Assembly (NCBI RefSeq): GCF_014192575.1
Contig: NZ_JACHYC010000010.1
Location: 62,001 to 126,000 of the forward strand
Source of the DNA: Variovorax sp. Sphag1AA
Lineage (GTDB): Bacteria > Pseudomonadota > Gammaproteobacteria > Burkholderiales > Burkholderiaceae_C
Direction: 5' to 3'
Length of the DNA: 64,000 bases
This document shows, one piece after another, positions 33,935 through 42,009 of the stretch. Each line of letters starts with the position of its first letter. Within the stretch, counting starts at the first letter, position 1. The notes below the pieces were generated by a model, which did not search any database, had not been told where the DNA came from, and saw nothing but the letters and a program-made list of their open reading frames with translations. Position numbers and translations under genes: made by a program.

Positions 33935-34507
33935 CTATTGCGTCGCGTGTGCCAAGTCTGGTGAAGCTCGCGCTGCCATCAGCTTGGTCAGTCTCGAGTA
34001 GGCCGCGGTCGGCGATTTTCCGAACACAGGATCCGGACACGATGGTGCGGCTCGGGCCACCACTTCCCAGTCCCGCGCATTCAGCAGAAGCCTCGCGCGC
34101 GGAAGAATCTGCCTTTCCTCGGTGGCGATGTGGTGCCTGTAGTAAGCCAGGTAGAGCGCCGCGGCTGCCTCCACCGTCGCGCGCAGCACGTAGGCATCGC
34201 TGATGACCTGGTTCAGGCGCGCGACGAGTTCTTCACCGGCCACCGCAATGACGCGATGCTCCTGAAGCAGGCGGTTGATCGGCAGCCGCAATTGCGGATC
34301 GCGTGCCACGAGGATGTTGAAAGCGGCATCCTCGCGTGGGTGGTGATAGCAATCTCCAAACTCTCGCAGGTAGGAGACGATCTCGAGCATCAGGTTGTAG
34401 TCCGGACTCTCGCCATCGCGAAACTGGGCAACCTGTTCTTCGAGGATGCTGAGAAGCAGAGAGAAATTGCCGTGCTCGGCATGCCATTGCGCGATCTGGC
34501 TCGTCAT
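33935..34507 (-). CDS. Hemerythrin HHE cation-binding domain protein
   Basis: 190 residues. A four-helix bundle with likely di-iron ligands: His9/His12 (WHAEHGNFSLLLSIL), His55-His56 and Glu59 (CYHHPREDAAFN), His84 (LLQEHRVI) and His125-His126 with Glu130 (YYRHHIATEERQILP). DcrH/YtfE-type proteins with this fold act in oxygen, NO or iron-sulfur repair; the precise role here is unknown. No signal peptide. It precedes the nitronate monooxygenase gene, suggesting a shared nitrosative or oxidative stress theme. Confidence 0.88.
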   Translation of the reverse strand: MTSQIAQWHAEHGNFSLLLSILEEQVAQFRDGESPDYNLMLEIVSYLREFGDCYHHPREDAAFNILVARDPQLRLPINRLLQEHRVIAVAGEELVARLNQVISDAYVLRATVEAAAALYLAYYRHHIATEERQILPRARLLLNARDWEVVARAAPSCPDPVFGKSPTAAYSRLTKLMAARASPDLAHATQ

Positions 34508-34624
34508 CGTGAAACCTCCGGAGTCTGCTGAGACCCTGGAGGCACTCTAGGCGGATCTGCCGGCGCGTTCTTCGATCTGGATCAAGGCAAGCGCATCTTG
34601 GTTGCCGGACACTGCATCGCCCTT

Positions 34625-35614
34625 CTACATGCCCCAGCGCAAGGCGGCGGTATGCACAGGCGCGTCCCACAGGGCGAACTGCGCGGCGTCGAGCGCACTC
34701 ACCGTCACCGAGCAGCCCGCCATTTCGAGCGACGTCACATAGGAGCCCGTGAGGTGCCGCGCCACCTTCACCTGATGGCCGGCGAGCACCTTGTGCACCG
34801 CGTTGACCATGAGGTAGAGCTCCAGCATGGGCGTGCCGCCGAAGCCGTTCACGAGCAGCAGCACCTCCTGCCCGGCCTTGAGGGACAGGTCCTTGAGGAT
34901 GGAGCCGGTGAGTTCTTGCGCGATATCGTCGGCGGTGGCCAGCTTGATGCGTCGCCGACCCGGTTCGCCGTGGATTCCCACGCCCATCTCCATTTCGTCC
35001 GCCCCGATCTGGAAGGTGGGCTTGCCTGCTGCCGGAACGGTGCACGAGGTGAGCGCGACACCCATCGAGGCGGTCGCCTTGTTCACCGCGTCGCCCAGTT
35101 GCTTGAGCTTTCGGAGCGGATCGCCGCGTTCGGCGGCGGCGCCGATGATCTTTTCGACCACCAGCGTGCCGGCCACTCCCCGACGGCCGGTGGTGTAGGT
35201 GGAGTTTTCCACCGCGACGTCGTCATTGACCACCACGGTCTCGTTGTCGCAGTCGACCATCTCCGCCGCCATCTGGAAGTTCATCATGTCGCCGGAGTAG
35301 TTCTTGACGATGAACAGCACACCCTCGCCGGTGTTCACTGCTTGCGCCGCTGCCAGCATCTGGTCCGGCGTGGGCGATGTGAAGATCTGTCCCGGGCACG
35401 CCGCGTCCAGCATCCCGTGGCCGACGAAGCCGGTGTGCAGTGGTTCGTGACCCGAGCCTCCGCCGGAGACCAAAGCCACCTTGCCGGGCTTGGGTGTGCG
35501 GCGGCGCACGAACTGACCGGCCTCACCCAAAGTCACGATATCGGCGTGCGCCGCCGCAAAGCCGTCCAGCGATTCGGACAGCATGTTTTCGACGTCGTTG
35601 ATGAGCTTCTTCAT
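34625..35614 (-). CDS. dhaK: Dihydroxyacetone kinase subunit DhaK
   Basis: 329 residues, co-linear with E. coli DhaK. The substrate-binding part shows GKVALVSGGGSGHEPLHTGF and ACPGQIFTSPTPDQM; the His that binds the ketose covalently lies in MGVGIHGEPG. It binds dihydroxyacetone (or a close ketose) and receives phosphate from ADP/ATP bound to DhaL. It is the last gene of the lacI-ABC-dhaL-dhaK unit, 32 nt after dhaL. No DhaM (the PTS phosphodonor subunit) is encoded in the window. Confidence 0.93.
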   Translation of the reverse strand: MKKLINDVENMLSESLDGFAAAHADIVTLGEAGQFVRRRTPKPGKVALVSGGGSGHEPLHTGFVGHGMLDAACPGQIFTSPTPDQMLAAAQAVNTGEGVLFIVKNYSGDMMNFQMAAEMVDCDNETVVVNDDVAVENSTYTTGRRGVAGTLVVEKIIGAAAERGDPLRKLKQLGDAVNKATASMGVALTSCTVPAAGKPTFQIGADEMEMGVGIHGEPGRRRIKLATADDIAQELTGSILKDLSLKAGQEVLLLVNGFGGTPMLELYLMVNAVHKVLAGHQVKVARHLTGSYVTSLEMAGCSVTVSALDAAQFALWDAPVHTAALRWGM

Positions 35615-35646
35615 GGTGCTGGGCCTTCGGAAAGAGTGGGCTTCAT

Positions 35647-36279
35647 TCAGGCGGAGAGCGAAGAGGGTCGTGCGCTCGCGGGAGCATCAAGACTTTCACA
35701 GATCGCTCCGATGATCAATGCAGTGGAACGCGAACCCGGATCCACATGGCCCAGTGCCCGGTCGCCCAGGAATGAGGCTCGGCCCTTGATGGCGTCCATC
35801 GCCGCAGTCGCGTCGGCTGCGTCGAAAGCGCAGGCGCGCACGCGCTCGGCGAGCCCCTGGCCGCCTCCGGCGAGAAGCCTCTGCACCGGGTCGAGCACGT
35901 CCAGCAATGTCTTCTGGCCGACCTGTGCCTTGCCCAGGCGGGTGAGCGCCTGGATTGCGGCGTCGAGCGCGTGGGCCAGGCCCGCCGCATCCGGCGGGTC
36001 GGGCAGTTGCTTGCCGAGGGTGACCAGCAAGGTCCCGAACACCGGTCCCGATGAGCCGCCGATGGTCGACATGCAAGTCATGCCCATCGTGCGCAGCGCC
36101 TCGTTGAGCGACTGGCCCGCGAGTTCATCGAGCTTGCCCTGGATGGCCAGTGCGCCGCGTCGCATGTTCAGCCCGTGGTCACCGTCACCGATCGCCTGGT
36201 CGAGGGCGGTGAGCTCGTCCACATGATCGATGAGCGTCTGGGTGGCGCGGCGGATCAGGTCGGGGGTGTTCGGTTTCAA
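35647..36279 (-). CDS. dhaL: Dihydroxyacetone kinase subunit DhaL
   Basis: 210 residues. Nucleotide/Mg site: LTALDQAIGDGDHGLNMRRG carries the conserved aspartates, followed by GMTCMSTIGGSSGPVFGTLL and a C-terminal lid with GRASFLGDRALGHVDPGSRS. It begins with a TTG codon preceded by a GGGAGA site. It holds the adenine nucleotide and phosphorylates the DhaK-bound ketose. Placed 21 nt after the second ABC ATPase gene, so import and kinase are co-expressed. Confidence 0.92.
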   Translation of the reverse strand: MKPNTPDLIRRATQTLIDHVDELTALDQAIGDGDHGLNMRRGALAIQGKLDELAGQSLNEALRTMGMTCMSTIGGSSGPVFGTLLVTLGKQLPDPPDAAGLAHALDAAIQALTRLGKAQVGQKTLLDVLDPVQRLLAGGGQGLAERVRACAFDAADATAAMDAIKGRASFLGDRALGHVDPGSRSTALIIGAICESLDAPASARPSSLSA

Positions 36280-36300
36280 GGGAATCTCCCGGGTGTTGGG

Positions 36301-37335
36301 TCAGGCGCTCGTGCCGACGCGGCGTCCGCCGCTGTCGAACCAGAGCGGTTGCAGCAGTTCGACGCGCACTGCGTCGTCGGGCTCGAAGCTTTCGCCGCCG
36401 GGAGCGGAAACGATCCACTCCTGGTCGCTGCCTTCCGGCGCCACATGCACCAGATGCAGGTCGCTCAAGCGTTCGATGCGGCGCACGCGGGCGGCGCGGT
36501 GCGCGTCGTTGTCCGACTGCCGGTGGATGCGCAGGTGTTCCGCTCGAACGCCCACCGTCACCGCCTCGGCTGGGGCAGCTACCGCTGGTACCAATGCGCG
36601 CGCGAACAGGTTGATCCGCGGCGAGCCCAGCCGCGACGCGACCTGGCTGGTGCTGGGGTTCTCGTAGATCTCGCGCGGCGTGCCTACCTGCACCAATCGC
36701 CCGCTTTCGAGTACGCCGATACGGGTGGCCATGGTCATGGCCTCGATCTGGTCGTGGGTCACATAGAGCATGGTGGAGCCGAGGTCCTGCTGGATGCGTT
36801 TGAGCTCCAGCCGCAGGTCGTTGCGCAGTCTGGCGTCGAGCGAGGACAGGGGCTCGTCCATCAGGTACAGCTGCGGGTCGCGCACCAGCGCACGGCCGAT
36901 GGCCACGCGCTGCATCTGTCCGCCCGAGAGGCGCGTTGCCGGATTCTTGAGCTTGTCTTCGATGCGCAGCAGCCGTGCCACTTCCGTCACCTTTGCGCGG
37001 ATCTGCGCCTCCGGCGTGGGGCGCAGCGGCGAGCGCAGCGGAAAGGCCAGGTTGTCGTAGACGCTCAGATGGGGATAGAGCGAGTACTGCTGGAAGACGA
37101 AGGCCACGTCCCGCAGGGCCGGTGCCAGCGTGCTGACATCGTGGCCGGCGATGTAGACGCGGCCGGCATCGGGCTGTTCCAGCCCCGCGACCAGACGCAG
37201 GGTCGTGGTCTTGCCCGCGCCGCTCGGTCCCAGCAGGACGAAGAACTCGCCGCTTGCCACGTCCAATTGCAAGTCGGCCACCGCCTGCACGGCGCCGAAG
37301 CGCTTGCTGATGCCGGTGAGGCGAAGGTCAGCCAT
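36301..37335 (-). CDS. ABC transporter ATP-binding protein (polyol/sugar importer, ATPase 1)
   Basis: 344 residues. Walker A GPSGAGKTT, signature RLSGGQMQRVAIGRALVRDP, Walker B LYLMDEPLSSLDARL and the switch His (YVTHDQIEAM) are intact, with a C-terminal TOBE/MalK-like domain. It overlaps the other ATPase gene by 8 nt. Two different ATPases in one importer operon is the arrangement known from glycerol-type importers such as GlpST, in which both ATPases are needed. I start at MADLRLTGIS. Confidence 0.92.
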   Translation of the reverse strand: MADLRLTGISKRFGAVQAVADLQLDVASGEFFVLLGPSGAGKTTTLRLVAGLEQPDAGRVYIAGHDVSTLAPALRDVAFVFQQYSLYPHLSVYDNLAFPLRSPLRPTPEAQIRAKVTEVARLLRIEDKLKNPATRLSGGQMQRVAIGRALVRDPQLYLMDEPLSSLDARLRNDLRLELKRIQQDLGSTMLYVTHDQIEAMTMATRIGVLESGRLVQVGTPREIYENPSTSQVASRLGSPRINLFARALVPAVAAPAEAVTVGVRAEHLRIHRQSDNDAHRAARVRRIERLSDLHLVHVAPEGSDQEWIVSAPGGESFEPDDAVRVELLQPLWFDSGGRRVGTSA

Positions 37336-38452
37336 GTCGGGCTCCCTGGCGCTGGATGGATTGCAGGGCGTCGTCTCGCGCGGTGCGAAGCGCGCGGCCG
37401 CTGGCTGCGTCAAAGAGCGAGACCGCGCTTGCGTCGAATGCGAGACCAACATGGTCGCCGCGCCGCGCAGGTGTCGCGGCATCCACCTTGGCACGCAGCG
37501 TCGCGCCCTGGGCGGTGGCCAGCGTCACCACGGTGCGCGTGCCGAGGTATTCGGTGCCCAGCACTTCGGCCCTCAGAGGCGAATCGTCGGCGAAGCGCAC
37601 ATGCTCGGGTCGCACACCTGCCAGCAGCGGGCGTGCCGAAACGTCTTCGCGAATCTGCGGCACGCCAAGGCACGCGGGGCCGATCCGGATCGCCTCCTCG
37701 CCACGTGCAAGAGCGGCCTCGAAGGGCAGGAAGTTCATGGCGGGCGCACCGATGAAGTCGGCCACGAAGACGCTCGCTGGGCATTCGTAGACCTCGCGTG
37801 GCGGGCCGAGTTGCTCGACCATGCCTTCGTTCATCACGGCGATGACGTCGGCCATGGCCATGGCCTCCATCTGGTCGTGCGTCACGTACACCGTGGTCGC
37901 GCCCAGGCGATCGTGCAGGGCGCGCAACTCGCGGCACATGAGTTCGCGAAACTCCGCGTCGAGAGCGCCCAGCGGCTCATCCATCAGGAAGGCCTTGGGC
38001 TGGCGGACGATGGCGCGCCCCAGCGCGACGCGCTGGCGGTCGCCGCTGGAGAGTTGCGACACCGGCTTGTCCAGCAGATGGCTGATGCGCAGCGTCTTCG
38101 CGGCCGATTCGACCTGGCGGGCGATCTCGGCGCGGCCCATGCCTTGCGACACCAGCGGAAAGGCGATGTTGCGGCGCACGTTCATGTGCGGGTAGAGCGC
38201 GAACATCTGGAAGACGAAGGCGATGTCGCGCTCCGAGGCGCGCTTGAAGCTCACGTCCTCGTCGCCCAGGAAGATCTGGCCCGACGTGGGGAGCTCCAGT
38301 CCGGCGATCATGCGCAAGGTGGTGGTCTTGCCGCAGCCCGAAGGGCCGAGCAGGCAGAAGAACTCCCCATCGCGCACCGCGAAGCTGGAATCCTTCACGG
38401 CGGTGAAGTCCGCGAAGGCCTTGTGCAAGTGGTGGACTCGGATCTCCGACAT
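37328..38452 (-). CDS. ABC transporter ATP-binding protein (polyol/sugar importer, ATPase 2)
   Basis: 374 residues. Walker A GPSGCGKTT, signature LSSGDRQRVALGRAIVRQPK, Walker B FLMDEPLGALDAEF and YVTHDQMEAM are present; the signature is SSGD and not the common SGGQ, a departure worth noting. A TOBE-like C-terminal domain follows. It starts at MSEIRVHHLH, 2 nt after the stop of the 62-residue membrane protein, and its end overlaps the next ATPase gene by 8 nt. Confidence 0.92.
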   Translation of the reverse strand: MSEIRVHHLHKAFADFTAVKDSSFAVRDGEFFCLLGPSGCGKTTTLRMIAGLELPTSGQIFLGDEDVSFKRASERDIAFVFQMFALYPHMNVRRNIAFPLVSQGMGRAEIARQVESAAKTLRISHLLDKPVSQLSSGDRQRVALGRAIVRQPKAFLMDEPLGALDAEFRELMCRELRALHDRLGATTVYVTHDQMEAMAMADVIAVMNEGMVEQLGPPREVYECPASVFVADFIGAPAMNFLPFEAALARGEEAIRIGPACLGVPQIREDVSARPLLAGVRPEHVRFADDSPLRAEVLGTEYLGTRTVVTLATAQGATLRAKVDAATPARRGDHVGLAFDASAVSLFDAASGRALRTARDDALQSIQRQGARHG

Positions 38453-38454
38453 GG

Positions 38455-38643
38455 CTACTCCGGAAACTTCGACACAACCATGAACAGCGCCGTGCCCGCC
38501 AGCGTGGTCAGGAACGACCATGTGAACAGCACCATGGCCAGCGGCTGCAGCATCATGAAGAGGCCCACGGCGATCACCGCGCAGGCCACCATCTCCATGG
38601 GGCCGCGCCTGAGCCAGCGGGGCCAGCGGCGTGAGCTTTTCAT
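38455..38643 (-). CDS. 62-residue membrane protein of the importer operon
   Basis: A basic N-terminus (MKSSRRWPRWLRRGPM) followed by two hydrophobic helices (MVACAVIAVGLFMMLQPLAM and LFTWSFLTTLAGTALFMVVS), ending KFPE. The ATG overlaps the permease stop as ATGA, and the next ATPase gene starts 2 nt after its own stop, so it is translationally locked into the operon. Glycerol-type ABC operons carry a small membrane protein (DUF2160) in a comparable place, but I cannot claim homology. Its role, perhaps an accessory subunit, is unknown. Confidence 0.85.
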   Translation of the reverse strand: MKSSRRWPRWLRRGPMEMVACAVIAVGLFMMLQPLAMVLFTWSFLTTLAGTALFMVVSKFPE

Positions 38644-39599
38644 TTGCGTACCGCTCCGAAAGTGATGCCGCGCAGCAGGTGCTTGCGAAGCAGCACGGTG
38701 AACACCAGGATGGGAATGAGGAACAGCGTGGTACCGGCAGCCACGGCCGGCCAGTCCTGTCCACCCTCGCCGATGATGATCGGGATGAAGGGCGGCGCCG
38801 TCTGCGCCGCGCCGGAGGTGAGCAGCACGGCGAAGGCGTATTCGTTCCACGCGAAGATCAGGCAGAAGATCGACGTGGCCACGATGCCGGTGGTGGCCTG
38901 CGGCAGCACCACCTTGCGGAAGGCCTGCAGGCGCGTGTAGCCGTCGACCATGGCGGCCTCTTCGTACTCGCGCGGGATCTCGTCGATGAAACCCTTGAGC
39001 AGCCACACCGCCAGCGACACGTTCACCGCGCTGTACAGCAGGATCATTCCCAGGCGCGTGTCCGACAGGCCCAGCTCGCGATACATGAGGTAGATGGGAA
39101 TGGCCACCGCGATGGGCGGCATCATGCGCGTGGACAGCACGAAGAACAGCAGGTCGTCCTTCAGCGGTACCTTGAAGCGCGAGAAGGCATAGGCCGCCAT
39201 CACGCCGAAGCCCACCGACAGAATGGTGGAGCCGAAGGCGATGATCAGCGAGTTGATGAAGCGCGGCACGTAGTTCGACGGGCCGGCGATCACCATGTTG
39301 TCCGCGCGCGCGACCTTGTCGCAGGTGTCGGTGGCGGGAGGCAGGGCCGCGATGTACTCGGGCGTCTGGCGCGAGCGGGTGGTGAAGAGGTTGCAGTAGC
39401 CCTGCGGCGAAGGCGTGAACAGGATCTTCGGCGGATAGCTGATCGAGTCCGGCGGTGTCTTGAAGCCGGTGAGGATGATCCACACCAGCGGGATCATCGT
39501 CAGCAGCGCATACAGCACGACCACGGTGCCTGCGAACAGGCGCGTGCCGCTGCGGGGTTCGACCACCGAATGCGCAGTGCTGATGCCTTGGCGGGTCAT
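38640..39599 (-). CDS. Carbohydrate ABC transporter permease, MalG type (second importer)
   Basis: 319 residues with six membrane segments. The EAA loop is EYEEAAMVDGYTRLQAFRKV followed by VLPQATTGIVATSIFC. A periplasmic insertion of about 60 residues lies between TM1 and TM2 (ILFTPSPQGYCNLFTTRSRQ). It overlaps the next small gene by 4 nt (ATGA). Confidence 0.92.
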   Translation of the reverse strand: MTRQGISTAHSVVEPRSGTRLFAGTVVVLYALLTMIPLVWIILTGFKTPPDSISYPPKILFTPSPQGYCNLFTTRSRQTPEYIAALPPATDTCDKVARADNMVIAGPSNYVPRFINSLIIAFGSTILSVGFGVMAAYAFSRFKVPLKDDLLFFVLSTRMMPPIAVAIPIYLMYRELGLSDTRLGMILLYSAVNVSLAVWLLKGFIDEIPREYEEAAMVDGYTRLQAFRKVVLPQATTGIVATSIFCLIFAWNEYAFAVLLTSGAAQTAPPFIPIIIGEGGQDWPAVAAGTTLFLIPILVFTVLLRKHLLRGITFGAVRK

Positions 39600-39614
39600 G
39601 CGGGTCTCCTCATC

Positions 39615-40592
39615 TCAGCGGCTCTTTACACGGTTGAGCGCTTTCACGTAGATGTTGGCCAGGCCGAACACCGCGACGAAAAGGATGATCGCGAAGGCGG
39701 ACGAATAGCCCGTGCGCCATTTCTCGAAGGCTTCGCGCTTGAGCGTGATCGATGCCAGCTCGGTGGCCGAGCCCGGACCGCCCGAGGTGAGCAGGTTGAC
39801 CATGTCGAACATCTTGAAGTTCTCGATGCCGCGAAACAGGACCGCCAGCATGATGAAGGGCAGCACCATCGGCAGCGTGATCGACCAGAACTGCCGCCAT
39901 GGCGAGGCGCGATCGACCTCGGCGGCCTCGTAGATGTAGTCGGGAATGGACCGCAGGCCCGCGAGGCAGATCAGCATCACGTAGGGCGTCCACATCCAGG
40001 TGTCGACGATGATGATTGCCCACGGTGCGAGCTTCACAGAGCCGATCATCTCGAAGGAAGAAGGCGGCACGCCCGCGAGGAAGGCCACCGCATAGTTGAA
40101 GAGCCCTGTCTGCGGCTGATAGAGAAAGGCCCAGAAGTTGCCCACCACGGCCGGCGACAACATCATCGGGATGAGGATCACCGTGGTCCAGAAGCCGTGA
40201 CCGCGGAACTTGCGGTCGATCAGGTAGGCCATCGTGAACCCGATCAGCGTCTGCAGGGCAATGGTCCAGAACAGGAAGTGCGCGGTGGCCTGCATGGCCG
40301 CCCAGATGTCCGGGTCGGTAAGCACCGAGACGTAGTTGTCGATGCCCACGTCGACCACCGCAGCGTTGGGCCGGTTGGCCCGGTAGTTGGTGAAGGACAG
40401 CTTGATCGTCCAGATCAGCGGAAAGATGTTGATCGCCAGCAGGAGCAGCATCGTGGGCCCCACGAAGAGCCAGGCGAGCGCCTTGTCCGACAGCCCGCGC
40501 AGCCGCAGCGCCACGCCCGGCGGCGTGGCTTGCGCCGCGCGGGTGGCGAGCGCGGGCGGGCCTTTCATCATCGGTGGGGGGATGGCGCTCAC
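39615..40592 (-). CDS. Sugar ABC transporter permease, MalF type (second importer)
   Basis: 325 residues, six membrane segments, GTG start (MSAIPPPMMKGPPA). EAA loop: DYIYEAAEVDRASPWRQFWS followed by ITLPMVLPFIMLAVLF. It lies 11 nt downstream of the binding-protein gene and 15 nt before the MalG-like gene, in one operon. Confidence 0.92.
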   Translation of the reverse strand: MSAIPPPMMKGPPALATRAAQATPPGVALRLRGLSDKALAWLFVGPTMLLLLAINIFPLIWTIKLSFTNYRANRPNAAVVDVGIDNYVSVLTDPDIWAAMQATAHFLFWTIALQTLIGFTMAYLIDRKFRGHGFWTTVILIPMMLSPAVVGNFWAFLYQPQTGLFNYAVAFLAGVPPSSFEMIGSVKLAPWAIIIVDTWMWTPYVMLICLAGLRSIPDYIYEAAEVDRASPWRQFWSITLPMVLPFIMLAVLFRGIENFKMFDMVNLLTSGGPGSATELASITLKREAFEKWRTGYSSAFAIILFVAVFGLANIYVKALNRVKSR

Positions 40593-40603
40593 GGCCTGCT
40601 CGC

Positions 40604-41950
40604 CTACTTGGCTGCCTTGCCGTCGTCCTTGAAGACCTTGCGCCAGTCCACCACCAGGGCATCCAGCGCCTCCTTGGCCGTGCCCTTGTCGGCGACGACG
40701 TAGTCATGCACGCGCTTCTGCATCGACAGCAGCAACTGCGCATACGAAGGCTCGGCCCAGAAGTCCACCACCATGCCCATGGAGTCGAGGAAGGCCTGCG
40801 CGAAAGGCGAGCTGTTGGGATAGCCCGGGTCGTCCAGTACTGCCTTGGCCGCCGACGATCCGCCGATGGCTTGCCACTTCTTCTGCACCTCGGGGCTGGC
40901 GAACCACTTGATGTATTGCAGGGACTCGTTGCGGTTGGCCGAGTACGACACCACAGAGATGCCCTGGCCGCCGAGCTGCACGCCCTTGGTCTTGTCCGAC
41001 GGATTGGTGAAGAAGCCGATCTTGTCGCCGCCTACGTTCGGGTCCTTGTAGAGGCCGGGGAAGAAGGCGAACCAGTTCATCATCATGGCCACCTGGCCGG
41101 ACTTGAAGGCATCGAGCCCTTCGCTCATGTACGCATTGGTGAGGCCCGGTGGCGTGCTGCCCTTGTAGAGCGCCTTGTAGAACTCCAGGCCGCGCACTGC
41201 GTCGGGCGAGTTCACGAAGCCGTCCATGGCGTATGGCTTCTTCGGGTCTTCGTACTTAAAGCCCATGGGGTAGAGCACGTTGGTCACGCCCATGGTGATG
41301 CCTTCGGAGCCGCGCTCGGTGAAGATGTAGGCGCCGTAGACCTTCTTGCCGTCGATGGTCTTGCCCTGGAAGAACTCCGACACCTGCTTGAACTCGGCCC
41401 AGGTCTTGGGCGGCGCCAGGTCGCGGTTGTGCAGCTTCTTGAATTCGGCCTGCAGCTCGGGCCGGGCGAACCAGTCCTTGCGGTAGGTCCAGCCGACCGC
41501 ATCGGCCATCGCGGGCAGCGCCCAGTAGTTCGGTGTGTTCTTCGGCCACTCCGCATAGCCCACCACGGTGGCGGGCGCGAAGTCGGTCATCTTGATGCCT
41601 TCCTTGGCGAAGAAGTCATTGAGCTTGACGTAGTGGCCCTGCTCGGCGGCGCCGCCGATCCACTGGCTGTCGCCGATGATCAGGTCGCACAGCTTGCCCT
41701 TGGAGTTGAGCTCGTTGAGCATGCGATCGGCGAAGTTGGTCCACGGGACGAATTCGAACTTCATCTTCACGCCGGTCTTTGCGGTGAAGTCCTTCGACAG
41801 CTCCACCAGCGCGTTGGCGGGATCCCAGGCGGCCCAGCACAACGTGATCGTCTTGTCCTGCGCACGCACCGAAGTGCTTGCAAGGCCCATCGCAGCTACC
41901 GCGGCCAGGGCGATCATCCCCGGCAACATCTTTTTCGAGAGCAGATTCAT
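40604..41950 (-). CDS. Periplasmic solute-binding protein (second importer)
   Basis: 448 residues. Signal peptide MNLLSKKMLPGMIALAAVAA ending near SVRAQ-D, then KTITLCWAAWDPANALVELS, DLIIGDSQWIGGAAEQGHYV and PNYWALPAMADAVGWTYRKD, typical of large family 1 binding proteins. I start at MNLLSKK because an ideal ggagacctcc site precedes it. With the following dhaLK genes the ligand is probably a polyol or short ketose (inference). Confidence 0.92.
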   Translation of the reverse strand: MNLLSKKMLPGMIALAAVAAMGLASTSVRAQDKTITLCWAAWDPANALVELSKDFTAKTGVKMKFEFVPWTNFADRMLNELNSKGKLCDLIIGDSQWIGGAAEQGHYVKLNDFFAKEGIKMTDFAPATVVGYAEWPKNTPNYWALPAMADAVGWTYRKDWFARPELQAEFKKLHNRDLAPPKTWAEFKQVSEFFQGKTIDGKKVYGAYIFTERGSEGITMGVTNVLYPMGFKYEDPKKPYAMDGFVNSPDAVRGLEFYKALYKGSTPPGLTNAYMSEGLDAFKSGQVAMMMNWFAFFPGLYKDPNVGGDKIGFFTNPSDKTKGVQLGGQGISVVSYSANRNESLQYIKWFASPEVQKKWQAIGGSSAAKAVLDDPGYPNSSPFAQAFLDSMGMVVDFWAEPSYAQLLLSMQKRVHDYVVADKGTAKEALDALVVDWRKVFKDDGKAAK

Positions 41951-42009
41951 GGAGGTCTCCAAAAGGTTCGGGTTCGGGGCACTTACCGGGCAACCGCGCC
42001 TTCATTTCC

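Noticed and set aside
38631..40703. 690-codon plus-strand frame
   Set aside because: Antisense to two permease genes with EAA motifs; His/Arg/Asp-rich shadow.
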